A stretch of DNA of 64,000 nucleotides from Rothia kristinae NBRC 15354. GTDB lineage: Bacteria > Actinomycetota > Actinomycetes > Actinomycetales > Micrococcaceae. The notes beneath the pieces are model-generated. The model was not told the origin of the DNA, ran no database searches, and saw only the letters and a program-made list of their open reading frames with translations. Positions 28,122 through 38,862 of this stretch are shown here, one piece after another (position 1 is the first letter of the stretch; every line of letters begins with the position of its first letter). The stretch lies in NCBI RefSeq assembly GCF_001570865.1, contig NZ_BCSM01000001.1, forward strand, positions 124,001 to 188,000, written 5' to 3'. Position numbers and translations under genes: made by a program.

Positions 28122-29195
28122 TCACGAGCCCTCGGGGGCCCGCACGCTGCGGCGGCGGCCCATCGTCTGCGTCGAGTCCCGCACCTCTCCGATCAGCTCC
28201 TCCAGGACGTCCTCCAGGAACAGCACCCCGATGGTCTCCCCGCCCCGGGCCACCACGCGCGCCACGTGCCCGTGCGTGCGCTGCATCGTGGCCAGGGCGT
28301 CCTCCACGGTGGTCTCCGGGCGCAGGTTGATCAGCGAGCGCACCCGGGTCAGCGGGGTGGGGTCACGGTAGCGCTCATCCGGGATGGGCAGCACGTCCTT
28401 GACGTGCAGGTAGCCCAGATAGGTTCCGTCCTCGGATTCCAGCACGAAGCGGGAGAAGCCGGTGCGGCCCACGGCCCGCTCCAGATCGTGCGGGGAGCTG
28501 TCCGAGGGCAGGCACAGCACCTGGTCCACCGGAACCATGACGTCGCTGACGGTCTTCTCGGAGAACTCCAGGGCGCCCGAGAGCATCCCGTCCGCGTCCG
28601 TGACCAGGCCCTCCGCGGTGGACTCCTCGAGGATCGTCTGCAGCTCGTCGGCGGTGAAGGTCGAGGAGACCTCGTCCTTCGGCTCGATGCGCATCAGGCG
28701 CAGCGCCGCGTTCGCGATCCAGTTCATGAACCAGATGATCGGGCGCACCAGCCGGGAGATGACCACCAGCACCGGGGCCAGCCACAGGGCGGCGCGGTCC
28801 GCGGTGGACACGGAGATGTTCTTGGGCACCATCTCCCCGAAGATCACGTGGGCGAAGGTGACCACCAGCAGCGCGATGAGGAAGCCCGTGAGGTCCGCGG
28901 CGGATTCGGCCAGCCCGAGGTGCATCAGCGGCTCGGCCACGAGGTGGTGCACGGCGGGTTCGGCGACGTTGAGGATCACCAGCGAGCACACGGTGATGCC
29001 CAGCTGGGAGCAGGCGAGCATGAGGGAGACGTGCTCCATGGCGCGCAGCGCGGTCTGGGCGCGCTTGTTCCCGGCTTCGGCCAGGGGCTCGATCTGCGAG
29101 CGCCGGGCGGACATGATCGCGAACTCGCTGGCCACGAAGAAGGCGTTGCCGATCAGCAGCACCACGAACCAGATCAGGGCGGTCCACTCGCTCAT
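28122..29195 (-). CDS. CNNM/CorC-family membrane protein, shorter copy
   Basis: A 357-residue protein with an N-terminal CNNM transmembrane domain (about four helices, including ACSQLGITVCSL and FGEMVPKN) and a cytoplasmic pair of CBS domains (from about residue 200, VSDVMVPVDQVLCL and VEDALATMQ). It lacks the C-terminal CorC_HlyC domain of its neighbour. Annotated as hemolysin-related by history, the family is now linked to magnesium/cobalt transport or resistance. ATG overlaps the upstream stop (ATGA). The pair probably works as a heteromer, which is inferred from the coupling. Confidence 0.88.
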   Translation of the reverse strand: MSEWTALIWFVVLLIGNAFFVASEFAIMSARRSQIEPLAEAGNKRAQTALRAMEHVSLMLACSQLGITVCSLVILNVAEPAVHHLVAEPLMHLGLAESAADLTGFLIALLVVTFAHVIFGEMVPKNISVSTADRAALWLAPVLVVISRLVRPIIWFMNWIANAALRLMRIEPKDEVSSTFTADELQTILEESTAEGLVTDADGMLSGALEFSEKTVSDVMVPVDQVLCLPSDSSPHDLERAVGRTGFSRFVLESEDGTYLGYLHVKDVLPIPDERYRDPTPLTRVRSLINLRPETTVEDALATMQRTHGHVARVVARGGETIGVLFLEDVLEELIGEVRDSTQTMGRRRSVRAPEGS

Positions 29196-30595
29196 GCCGC
29201 ACCTCCTTCGCGTCGGGGCTCGGGGGCGGCCGGCAGGCCCCCGGGGGTCGTGATGGCCCGCTCGGGCCCGAGGTCATCGCCCACGGTCTCCTCCGGCTCC
29301 TGCCGGGCCGGGGTGAACAGGATGCGGTCCACCCGGCGGTGGTCCATCCGCTCGACCTCCAGGATCCCGGTGTCGATGGCGACTTGGTCCCCGACCTGCG
29401 GGATCCGGCCCAGCCGGTCCATCATGAACCCGCCCATCGTCTCGTAAGCGGGGTCCTCGTCGATGTCCAGCGGGGTGACCCGCTCGGTCACCTCGTCCGG
29501 GCGCAGCAGGCCCGGGAAGTGCCAGCGCCCGTCGGCGGTCTCCAGCACCCCGGGCACGACGCGGTCGTGCTCGTCGGCGACCTCCCCGACGATCTCCTCC
29601 ACGAGGTCCTCCAGGGTCGCGATGCCCGCGGTGCCGCCGTACTCGTCCAGCACGACGGCGACCTGCAGGTTCCCGGCGCGCAGCTCGCGCAGCAGGGCGT
29701 CCAGGTGCATGGTCTCGGGAACCCGCAGCACCTCGTCCATCAGGGCCCCGGCCTCGACCTCCTCGCGCTTGGCCGGGGGCACGCCGACGGCGCGCTTGAT
29801 GTGCACGACCCCGCGCACGTCGTCCTGGTTCTCCTCGAACAGGGGAAAGCGGGAGTGCCCGGTGGCGCGGGCCTCGTCGATGATCTCCTGCACGCTGGCG
29901 GTGGTGGGCAGCATGTCCACCTGGCGCCGGGCGGTCATCACGTCCGAGGCCGTGCGCTCGGAGAACAGCAGGGTGCGGGCCACGAAGTTGGCGGTCCCGG
30001 CGTCCAGGGTCCCGAGGTCCGCGGAGCGGCGGACCATCGAGGACAGCTCCTCCGGCGAGCGGGCCCCGGACAGCTCCTCCTTCGGCTCGATGCCCAGCCC
30101 GTGCAGCACCGCGTTGGCGGTGCCGTTCATCAGCACCACCAGCGGCTTCATCACGGCGGTGAACATCAGCTGGGGGCGGGCGATGGCCCGGCCGACGGGG
30201 TAGCCCACGGAGATCGCGAGGTTCTTGGGGATCAGCTCGCCCATGGCCATGGAGAGCATGGTCGCCACGGTCATGGACAGCACGAAGGTCAGCGGGCGGG
30301 TCAGGGAGGGCTCCAGGCCGAGCGCCGCGATCGGCTCGGCCAGCAGCCCCTGGATGCCGGCGTCGAGGGTGTAGCCGGTGAGCAGGGTCGTGATGGTGAT
30401 GCCCAGCTGGCAGCTGGACAGCTGGGTGGACAGGGACTTCAGGCACCGCAGCAGCGGCTCCGCCTTGGCGTCCCCCTCCTCGATCTTCCGGACCACCGTG
30501 GACTGGTCCAGGGCCACCAGGGAGAACTCGACGCAGACGAAGAAGCCGTTGCCGAGGATGAGGATCAGTCCGGCGAGGACGAGCAGCCATTCCAC
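29192..30595 (-). CDS. CNNM/CBS/CorC_HlyC membrane protein, longer copy
   Basis: A 467-residue protein with three parts. First is a CNNM membrane domain (SSCQLGITITTLLTGY, MGELIPKNLA). Second is a CBS pair (ASDVMTARRQVDML, VVLDEYGGTAGIATLEDLVEEIVGE). Third is a C-terminal CorC_HlyC transporter-associated domain near residues 350-430. Likely role in magnesium or other divalent cation handling. GTG start at 30595 with GGGAGGA about ten bases upstream. A TAGACT promoter hexamer lies about 110 bases before it, and a short ORF at 30600-30692 fills the leader. Confidence 0.9.
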   Translation of the reverse strand: MEWLLVLAGLILILGNGFFVCVEFSLVALDQSTVVRKIEEGDAKAEPLLRCLKSLSTQLSSCQLGITITTLLTGYTLDAGIQGLLAEPIAALGLEPSLTRPLTFVLSMTVATMLSMAMGELIPKNLAISVGYPVGRAIARPQLMFTAVMKPLVVLMNGTANAVLHGLGIEPKEELSGARSPEELSSMVRRSADLGTLDAGTANFVARTLLFSERTASDVMTARRQVDMLPTTASVQEIIDEARATGHSRFPLFEENQDDVRGVVHIKRAVGVPPAKREEVEAGALMDEVLRVPETMHLDALLRELRAGNLQVAVVLDEYGGTAGIATLEDLVEEIVGEVADEHDRVVPGVLETADGRWHFPGLLRPDEVTERVTPLDIDEDPAYETMGGFMMDRLGRIPQVGDQVAIDTGILEVERMDHRRVDRILFTPARQEPEETVGDDLGPERAITTPGGLPAAPEPRREGGAA

Positions 30596-30701
30596 GGGCT
30601 CAGCGTCCTCCCTCGGCGGGGCCCCGTCCCGAGGGACTCGGGTGCAGGAGGGGCGCAGGCGGGTGGGAGACGGGACTCAGCGGGTCATCCATAGTGCGCC
30701 C

Positions 30702-30707
30702 AGTCTA
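30702..30707 (-). promoter_or_regulatory. -10 hexamer upstream of the CNNM pair
   Basis: TAGACT preceded by T on the minus strand, in the gap after the guaB1 stop. The expected mRNA begins a few bases before an ATG at 30692 that opens a 30-codon reading frame ending at 30600. Confidence 0.5.
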
Positions 30708-30744
30708 ACCGCACGCGGCCGGCTTCGGGCTCGGTCTCGGGCGC

Positions 30745-32527
<1,783 letters not shown>

Positions 32528-35500
32528 GTGCCAGATCAGCCACAGCACCAGATCCCCGAGGAGTTCGCCGGCAACGAATGGCTCGTGGACGAGCTGTTCG
32601 AGAAGTACCAGCAGGACCGGAACGCCGTGGACGAGAAGTGGTGGCCCATCTTCGAGCAGATGCAGGCCGCGGAGTCCGGCAAGCGCGGTGTCGACGCCGC
32701 AGCCCCCGCCGCGAAGACCTCCTCCGCGAAGGCCCCCGCTGAGAAGGCCTCCCCCGATCGCGCCCCGCAGCGCTCGTCGGGTGCGGCGGCGAAGGCGTCG
32801 GCCCCCGCCGAGCAGCCGGAGGCCCGCACCGGGGCGGGCAAGAAGGAGACCGAGGCGCCGAAGCAGGCCGGGACCCGGGAGAAGCGCTCCGGGCAGAAGC
32901 CGATCCCGGCCCAGCTGCCGCACAGCGAGCGCGAGGAGCAGGAGGAGTCCCAGGACCGGGTCACCGCCCTGCGCGGACCGGCCAAGGCGATCGCGTCGAA
33001 CATGGAGGAGTCCCTCCAGGTGCCCACCGCGACCACGGTGCGCGCCGTGCCGGCGAAGGTGCTCATCGACAACCGCACCATGATCAACGACTACCTGCGC
33101 CGCTCCCGGGGCGGGAAGATCTCCTTCACCCACCTCATCGGCTACGCCGTGATCAAGGCGCTGAAGGAGTTCCCCTCCCAGAACGTCACCTACGGCCAGG
33201 ACGAGAAGGGCCGCCCCGCCGTCGTGCAGCACGCGCACGTGAACTTCGGGCTGGCCATCGACATGCCCCGCCCGGACGGCTCCCGCAACCTCGTGGTGCC
33301 GAACATCAAGGCCGCCGAGACCCTGAACTTCGCCGAGTTCTGGGCCGCCTACGACGAGATGGTCGCCAAGGCCCGGGAGAACAAGCTCTCCGTGGAGGAC
33401 TTCAAGGGCACCACCGCCTCCCTGACCAACCCGGGCGGCATCGGCACGGTGCACTCGGTGCCGAGGCTGTCGGCCGGGCAGGCCTGCATCATCGGTGTCG
33501 GGGCCCTGGACTACCCGGCCGAGCGCCGCGGCTCCTCCCCCAAGGTGCTGGCCCGAGAGGGCGTGTCCAAGATCCTGACGCTGACCTCCACCTACGACCA
33601 CCGCGTGATCCAGGGGGCCGGCTCCGGGGAGTTCCTGAAGCTGGTGGACCAGTACCTGCAGGGCGAGCACGGGTTCTACGACGAGATCTTCGAGGTCCTG
33701 CGCATCCCCTACGAGCCGGTGCGCTGGGCCGTGGACAACCAGGTCAACCCGGAGACGGAGATCAACAAGGTCGCCCGGATCCAGCAGCTGATCCACGCCT
33801 ACCGGGTGCGCGGCCACCTCATCGCGGAGACCAACCCGCTCGAGTACGTGATGCGCAAGCACCCGGACCTGAACATCGCCACCTACGGGCTGACCCTGTG
33901 GGATCTGGACCGGGAGTGGCCCACCGGCGGGTTCGGGGACGCCTCCCGGCTGCCGCTGCGCACCATCCTGCAGCTGCTGCGCGACGCCTACTGCGGCACG
34001 CTGGCCGTGGAGTACATGCACATCGAGTCCCCGCAGGAGCGGGAGTGGTTCCAGCAGCAGCTGGAGCACGGCTACACCAAGCCCAGCCGCGAGGAGCAGC
34101 TGCGGGTGCTGGGCAAGCTCAACGCCGCGGAGGCCTTCGAGACCTTCCTGCAGACCAAGTTCATCGGGCAGAAGCGCTTCTCCCTGGAGGGCGGGGAGTC
34201 CCTGATCCCGCTGCTGGACTCCATCATCTCGGGGGCCGCGGACAGCGCCCTGGCCGGGGTCGGCATCGGGATGGCCCACCGCGGGCGCCTGAACGTGCTG
34301 AGCAACATCGCCGGGAAGTCCTACGCGCAGATCTTCCGCGAGTTCGAGGGCGAGCAGGACCCGCGCCTGGTCGGCGGCTCCGGGGACGTGAAGTACCACC
34401 TGGGCACCGAGGGCGTGTTCACCTCGGATTCCGGGAACGAGACCCAGGTGTACCTGGCCGCGAACCCCTCCCACCTGGAGGCCGTGGATCCGGTGCTGGA
34501 GGGGATCGTGCGGGCCAAGCAGGACCTGCTGGACCAGGGTGCGGAGGGCGAGGCCGCCTACGGCGTGCTGCCCATCCTGGTGCACGGGGACGCGGCGATG
34601 GCCGGGCAGGGCATCGTCGCCGAGACCATGCAGATGTCCCAGCTGCGCGGGTTCACGGTGGGCGGCACGGTGCACATCGTGGTCAACAACCAGGTCGGCT
34701 TCACCACGACCCCCGGTGAGGGCCGCTCCTCGACCTACGCCACCGACGTCGCCCGGATGGTCCAGGCCCCCGTCTTCCACGTCAACGCGGATGACCCGGA
34801 GGCCGTGGTGCGCGTGGGCCGGCTGGCCTTCGAGTACCGCCAGCGCTTCCACCGCGACGTCGTCATCGACCTGCTGTGCTACCGGCGCCGCGGACACAAC
34901 GAGGCCGACGACCCCTCGATGACCCAGCCGCAGATGTACCAGCTGATCGAGGCCAAGCGCTCGACCCGCAAGCTGTACACCGAGTCCCTGGTGGGCCGCG
35001 GGGACATCACCCAGGAGGAGGCGGACCGGGCGCTGAAGGACTACCAGGAGCGCCTGGAGCGGGTCTTCAAGGAGACCCACGAGGCCCAGCAGTCCAAGGC
35101 GCCCCTGGTCACCGGGGACGCGGCCGCGGTGTCGAACATCGAGCGTCCGGCGGCCCAGCAGATCGAGGACTCCGTGTACACCCCGGAGACCACGGCGATC
35201 CCGGCCGAGGCCGTGGCCCGCGTCGGGCAGGCCCACGGGCAGGCCCCTGAGGGCTTCCAGGTGCACAAGAAGCTGGGTCAGCTGCTGAAGAAGCGCCAGC
35301 AGATGGCCGAGCAGGGCGGGATCGACTGGGGCATGGGCGAGCTGATCGCCTTCGGCTCGCTGCTGATGGACGGCTTCCAGATCCGCATGTCCGGGCAGGA
35401 CGTGCAGCGCGGGACGTTCACCCAGCGCCACTCGGTCCTGCACGACACCCGCTCCAACGCCGAGTGGGTGCCGCTGACGCACCTGTCCGAGGACCAGGGC

Positions 35501-36340
35501 AAGTTCATGATCTACAACTCCCTGCTCTCCGAGTACGGGGTGCTGGGCTTCGAGTACGGCTACTCCGTGGAGCGCCCGGACTCGCTGGTGGTGTGGGAGG
35601 CGCAGTTCGGCGACTTCTTCAACGGCGCCCAGACAATCATCGACGAGTTCATCTCCTCGGCCGAGCAGAAGTGGGCCCAGCGCTCCTCGCTGGTGCTGAT
35701 GCTGCCGCACGGCTACGAGGGGATGGGTCCGGATCACTCCTCGGCGCGCATGGAGCGGTTCCTGCAGCTGTGCGCGGAGTCGAACATGACCGTCGCGGTG
35801 CCCTCGACCCCGGCCAACCACGCGCACCTGCTGCGCCGGCAGGCCTACTCCCGCCCGCACCGTCCGCTGGTGATCATGACGCCGAAGCAGCTGCTGCGCC
35901 TGAAGGCCGCGACCTCCTCGGTCGAGGACTTCACCCAGGGTGAGTTCCAGGAGGTCATCCCGGATCAGGGCGGGCTGACCGACGCCGCGGTGAAGAAGGT
36001 CGTGCTGGTCTCCGGGCGGCTGTACTACGACCTGGCCGCCCGCCGGGAGAAGCTGGGCCGCCAGGATGTGGCGATCGTGCGGGTCGAGCAGCTGTACCCG
36101 CTGCCGGCGGATCAGATCAAGGAGCAGCTGGCCCGCTACGCCGGGGCCGAGGTGATCTGGGCCCAGGATGAGCCCGCCAACCAGGGTCAGTGGCCCTTCA
36201 TGGTGGTCAACCTGCTGCCGCTGCTGGATCGGCAGGTGCGGCTCATCTCCCGTCCGGCCTCGGCCTCCCCCGCCACCGGGGTGGGCAAGCGCCACCAGGC
36301 CGAGCTGGAGCACCTGGTCGCCCAGATCTTCGAGAGCTGA
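32528..36340 (+). CDS. kgd: Multifunctional 2-oxoglutarate decarboxylase/dehydrogenase (Kgd)
   Basis: A 1270-residue actinobacterial fusion of an E2-type succinyltransferase domain and an E1 oxoglutarate dehydrogenase. Residues 1-40 (EFAGNEWLVDELFEKYQ) are the family N-terminus. Residues about 45-140 are an Ala/Lys/Glu/Pro linker. The acyltransferase core follows, with DHRVIQGAGSGEF near residue 357. The thiamine-diphosphate E1 part then runs to the end (MAHRGRLNVL, VHGDAAMAGQG, VNNQVGFTT, RRGHNEADDPS, HGYEGMGPDHSS). No lipoyl domain is present, as usual for this family. It feeds the TCA cycle from 2-oxoglutarate and is often controlled by the FHA protein GarA/OdhI, not seen here. GTG start with GGAAGAGG upstream. 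Confidence 0.95.
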   Translation: MPDQPQHQIPEEFAGNEWLVDELFEKYQQDRNAVDEKWWPIFEQMQAAESGKRGVDAAAPAAKTSSAKAPAEKASPDRAPQRSSGAAAKASAPAEQPEARTGAGKKETEAPKQAGTREKRSGQKPIPAQLPHSEREEQEESQDRVTALRGPAKAIASNMEESLQVPTATTVRAVPAKVLIDNRTMINDYLRRSRGGKISFTHLIGYAVIKALKEFPSQNVTYGQDEKGRPAVVQHAHVNFGLAIDMPRPDGSRNLVVPNIKAAETLNFAEFWAAYDEMVAKARENKLSVEDFKGTTASLTNPGGIGTVHSVPRLSAGQACIIGVGALDYPAERRGSSPKVLAREGVSKILTLTSTYDHRVIQGAGSGEFLKLVDQYLQGEHGFYDEIFEVLRIPYEPVRWAVDNQVNPETEINKVARIQQLIHAYRVRGHLIAETNPLEYVMRKHPDLNIATYGLTLWDLDREWPTGGFGDASRLPLRTILQLLRDAYCGTLAVEYMHIESPQEREWFQQQLEHGYTKPSREEQLRVLGKLNAAEAFETFLQTKFIGQKRFSLEGGESLIPLLDSIISGAADSALAGVGIGMAHRGRLNVLSNIAGKSYAQIFREFEGEQDPRLVGGSGDVKYHLGTEGVFTSDSGNETQVYLAANPSHLEAVDPVLEGIVRAKQDLLDQGAEGEAAYGVLPILVHGDAAMAGQGIVAETMQMSQLRGFTVGGTVHIVVNNQVGFTTTPGEGRSSTYATDVARMVQAPVFHVNADDPEAVVRVGRLAFEYRQRFHRDVVIDLLCYRRRGHNEADDPSMTQPQMYQLIEAKRSTRKLYTESLVGRGDITQEEADRALKDYQERLERVFKETHEAQQSKAPLVTGDAAAVSNIERPAAQQIEDSVYTPETTAIPAEAVARVGQAHGQAPEGFQVHKKLGQLLKKRQQMAEQGGIDWGMGELIAFGSLLMDGFQIRMSGQDVQRGTFTQRHSVLHDTRSNAEWVPLTHLSEDQGKFMIYNSLLSEYGVLGFEYGYSVERPDSLVVWEAQFGDFFNGAQTIIDEFISSAEQKWAQRSSLVLMLPHGYEGMGPDHSSARMERFLQLCAESNMTVAVPSTPANHAHLLRRQAYSRPHRPLVIMTPKQLLRLKAATSSVEDFTQGEFQEVIPDQGGLTDAAVKKVVLVSGRLYYDLAARREKLGRQDVAIVRVEQLYPLPADQIKEQLARYAGAEVIWAQDEPANQGQWPFMVVNLLPLLDRQVRLISRPASASPATGVGKRHQAELEHLVAQIFES

Positions 36341-36347
36341 CCCGAGG

Positions 36348-36394
36348 CACCTCCCGGCGCGCCCGTCCCCGCGGGGGCGGCGTGCCGGGAGGTG
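36348..36394 (+). terminator. Terminator hairpin after kgd
   Basis: A perfect 11-bp outer stem (CACCTCCCGGC with GCCGGGAGGTG) encloses a second GC-rich hairpin (CCGTCCCC with GGGGGCGG). It starts eight bases after the kgd stop. Confidence 0.7.
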
Positions 36395-36524
36395 AGCCTG
36401 TGCCGCAAACCGTCTATCGTGGGGTCCTGAAGACCCGGCCCGCACGCTGTCCGTCGGGGCCGCCTCCTTCGGGGGCGGCCCCCGTCCGGGTCAGCGGGAC
36501 GTCCAAGACGACAGAAAGAGACTC

Positions 36525-37124
36525 GTGGAGCAACGAAACATCCGCATCGTGGCAGTCGGCGATGACCTCCTGGCCGGGATCGGCGATCCCCGCGCGCTGG
36601 GCTGGTTCGGCCGGGTCATGGCCCGCACCCCGCGGAACGTCGCGCCCCTGGTGTCCTACACCCTGGCCGCTCCCGGCGAGGGTAGCGAGGCGCTGAACGA
36701 GCGCTGGTTCGAGGAGGCGAGCCGCCGCTTCGCCGCGGGGGCGGATAACCGCTTGGTCATCGCACCCTCGGCCTTCGACATCGACACCGGGATCACCTCG
36801 GCCCGCAGCCGCCTGAACCTGGCCAACATGGTGGATCTGGCCTCCCAGAACAGCATCAAGGTGCTCGTCGTCGGCCCCCCGCCCACGCTGGATGCTGAGC
36901 GCAACCGGCGCATCGCGGACCTGAACGCCGCCTACGCGGACGTGACCACCCGGCGCCGCCACGTGTACGTGGACACCTTCAACCCGCTGCAGCACCACGA
37001 GCAGTGGCGCCAGGACCTGGCGGCCAACGACGGTCGGCCCGGTCAGGCCGGCTACGGGCTGATGGCCTGGCTGGTGCTGCACCGCGGCTGGTACTCCTGG
37101 CTGCAGCTGCCCGAGCAGCACTAG
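36525..37124 (+). CDS. SGNH/GDSL-fold protein lacking catalytic residues
   Basis: A 199-residue protein with the shape of an SGNH hydrolase. It has a block I-like VAVGDDLLAGIGD near residue 9, a block III-like region at IAPSAFDIDTG, and a block V-like NDGRPGQAGYGLMAW near residue 168. In active enzymes block I carries Ser (GDS), block III Asn, and block V the pair Asp-x2-His. Here these read Asp, Phe or Ala, and Arg/Pro in place of His. It is therefore probably not an esterase, though the fold may be retained for binding. GTG start with AAAGA upstream. It has no signal peptide. It lies between kgd and the bL37 gene. Confidence 0.65.
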   Translation: MEQRNIRIVAVGDDLLAGIGDPRALGWFGRVMARTPRNVAPLVSYTLAAPGEGSEALNERWFEEASRRFAAGADNRLVIAPSAFDIDTGITSARSRLNLANMVDLASQNSIKVLVVGPPPTLDAERNRRIADLNAAYADVTTRRRHVYVDTFNPLQHHEQWRQDLAANDGRPGQAGYGLMAWLVLHRGWYSWLQLPEQH

Positions 37125-37285
37125 CCCGACGACGCCGCCGCGGTGCCGACCGAGCACTCCCGGGTGCACCGGGTGCCGCGGGTGTGCCAGAATGGTGGGA
37201 GGTGCCCGCGGTGCGCGGGCGAACACAGACCCCGCTTCCGCCCACCCCCGGGCCGGGCGGAGCATGCTATGAAGGAGGCCCGCTG

Positions 37286-37360
37286 ATGAGCAAGCGCGGA
37301 CGCAAGCGCAAGGATCGCCGCAAGAACGCCGCCAACCACGGCAAGCGGCCCAACGCCTGA
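37286..37360 (+). CDS. Small ribosomal-type protein bL37
   Basis: A 24-residue basic peptide, MSKRGRKRKDRRKNAANHGK-RPNA. It closely resembles bL37, the very small large-subunit protein first seen in mycobacterial ribosome structures, which ends in ANHGKRPNA. It has an ideal GAAGGAGG site eight bases before the ATG and a strong hairpin just downstream. Automated gene finders often miss it because of its size. Confidence 0.9.
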   Translation: MSKRGRKRKDRRKNAANHGKRPNA

Positions 37361-37392
37361 GGACGCCGCGGCGGTCGATGACCGCAGCGGCA

Positions 37393-37438
37393 CGCGAAGG
37401 GGCCGGGAGGATCAGTTGATCCTCCCGGCCCCTTCGCG
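37393..37438. terminator. Perfect 22-bp bidirectional terminator
   Basis: Arms 37393-37414 and 37417-37438 are exact reverse complements with only a two-base centre. It lies between bL37 on the plus strand and rsrA on the minus strand, so it can stop both. Confidence 0.85.
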
Positions 37439-37536
37439 TCTCTGCCCTTCCGTGTCTCTGCGGCTTCGGGCCCCCGCCCCGCCGCTCCCCCGCCTCCCGG
37501 GACACCGGGTCTCGACGGGGCGCGGCGCGGGATCAG

Positions 37537-37812
37537 TCAGTGGCCGTGGTCGGCGGTCTGGGGGCTGGCCCGCACGGCGTCGATCTTGGCCAGGATGGAC
37601 TCCTTCAGCGCCTCCGGGGCGGGTTCGGCGCACGAGCGGCGCACGGCCGAGCGGATCAGCCGCTCGAGGTCGTACTCCCGGGAACAGGTCTCGCATTCCT
37701 CCAGGTGCGCACGGATCTCCGCGATGTCCTCGGCGGACAGGGCCCCGTCGAGGTACTCGTAGATGCGGTGCATCTGCTCCTCACGGCACTGCGCGTCCTT
37801 GCACTCGGACAT
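37537..37812 (-). CDS. rsrA: Mycothiol-system anti-sigma factor RsrA-like
   Basis: A 91-residue zinc-binding anti-sigma factor. The ZAS motif is seen as His-x3-Cys-x2-Cys in HLEECETC (near residues 35-42), with an N-terminal CKDAQC giving further cysteines. Reduced RsrA holds SigH inactive. Thiol oxidation forms disulfides, expels zinc and frees the sigma factor. It is 22 bases downstream of sigH and has a GAAGGAAG-type site, so the pair is made together. Confidence 0.92.
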   Translation of the reverse strand: MSECKDAQCREEQMHRIYEYLDGALSAEDIAEIRAHLEECETCSREYDLERLIRSAVRRSCAEPAPEALKESILAKIDAVRASPQTADHGH

Positions 37813-37834
37813 GGTCCTCACTTCCTTCGGGTTC

Positions 37835-38521
37835 TCACTGCCGGGCCCCGTCCGGGGCGCCGTCGGCAGCCGGTGTGCTCTCGGTGCCGCGCGATCGGCC
37901 GGAACGGCCGCCACGGCGAGTCGAGGTCTTGGGTGTGGTGTCGAAGCCGCGCTCGGCGGCGTAGTCGGAGAGCTTCTCGCGCAGCAGCCGACGCCCCCGG
38001 TGCAGCCGCGACATCACGGTGCCGATCGGGATGTCCAGGATCTCGGCGATCTCCTTGTACGCGAAGCCCTCGACGTCCGAGTAGTACACGGCCATGCGGA
38101 AGTCCTCCGGGATCGCCTGCAGGGCCTCCTTCACGTCCGTGTCCGGCAGGTGATCCAGGGCTTCGCTCTCCGCGGACTTCAGCCCCGTGGAGGTGTGGGC
38201 CGAGGCCTGCGCGAGCTGCCAGTCCTCCACGGTGTCCGTGTTGGCCTGGTGCGGCTCCCGCTGGCGCTTGCGGTAGAGGTTGATGTACGTGTTCGTCAGG
38301 ATCCGGTACAGCCAGGCCTTCAGATTCGTGCCGGGCTTGTACTGGTGGAAGGCGGAGAAGGCCTTGGTGTAGGCCTCCTGGACGAGATCCTGCGCGTCGG
38401 CCGGGTTGCGGGTCATCCGCAGGGCGGCAGCGTAGAGCTGGTCCAGGTATTGCATCGCGTCCCGCTCGAACCGGAGCTTGCGCTCCTGGGCCGATTCCTG
38501 GGACAGGTCGATCGTGTCCAC
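37835..38521 (-). CDS. sigH: ECF sigma factor SigH/SigR, thiol and heat stress
   Basis: A 228-residue group 4 sigma factor. Region 2 lies in [23 protein letters not shown] and [15 protein letters not shown]. Region 4 is [34 protein letters not shown]. The last 30 residues are Arg/Gly/Ser-rich and disordered. The family drives thioredoxin, mycothiol and protease genes on disulfide stress. It is followed by its anti-sigma gene rsrA. GTG start with AAGGGA upstream. Two promoters are suggested: a housekeeping TAGACT at 38561-38566 and a SigH-type promoter at 38677-38703, so autoactivation is likely. Confidence 0.94.
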   Translation of the reverse strand: MDTIDLSQESAQERKLRFERDAMQYLDQLYAAALRMTRNPADAQDLVQEAYTKAFSAFHQYKPGTNLKAWLYRILTNTYINLYRKRQREPHQANTDTVEDWQLAQASAHTSTGLKSAESEALDHLPDTDVKEALQAIPEDFRMAVYYSDVEGFAYKEIAEILDIPIGTVMSRLHRGRRLLREKLSDYAAERGFDTTPKTSTRRGGRSGRSRGTESTPAADGAPDGARQ

Positions 38522-38560
38522 GGATTCCCTTCGCCTCGCCGTCGGTGTGCTCGTCGCTCC

Positions 38561-38566
38561 AGTCTA
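38561..38566 (-). promoter_or_regulatory. Housekeeping -10 hexamer of sigH
   Basis: TAGACT on the minus strand, 39 bases before the sigH GTG. It would give a short leader that keeps the ribosome site. Confidence 0.5.
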
Positions 38567-38676
38567 CGAGACCGGGAGGGTTCGCTCCCCTGCTCGCCCG
38601 CATCGCCGGGCACCTCCTTTCCGTGGGCGCTGGCCGCGCGCCGACGCCATCGGCTTCGGCGCGTCTCGTGCAGTCC

Positions 38677-38703
38677 AACAACCGGGATCCCGGGGCGTAT
38701 TCC
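38677..38703 (-). promoter_or_regulatory. SigH/SigR-type promoter before sigH
   Basis: On the minus strand GGAAT (38703-38699), then 19 bases, then GTT (38679-38677). This matches the SigR/SigH consensus GGAAT-N18/19-GTT. It lies about 155 bases before sigH, consistent with positive autoregulation. Confidence 0.6.
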
Positions 38704-38777
38704 GCCGGGAGCCCGAGGCGATCCCGACACCGAGACCCGGCGTCGGCCCCGCTGCGGCACCCGTGGATCCGATCACA

Positions 38778-38783
38778 TAGACT
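38778..38783 (+). promoter_or_regulatory. -10 hexamer of the DoxX-like gene
   Basis: TAGACT on the plus strand, in the gap divergent to sigH. The expected leader is about 70 bases and includes the GAGGAGG ribosome site. Confidence 0.5.
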
Positions 38784-38862
38784 GGGCAGGGAAACCACGC
38801 GGGTGCGCCGCGACCCGGCCCGAAGACGCCGGTGTCCGCGAGCGCCCCACCGAGGAGGAACC

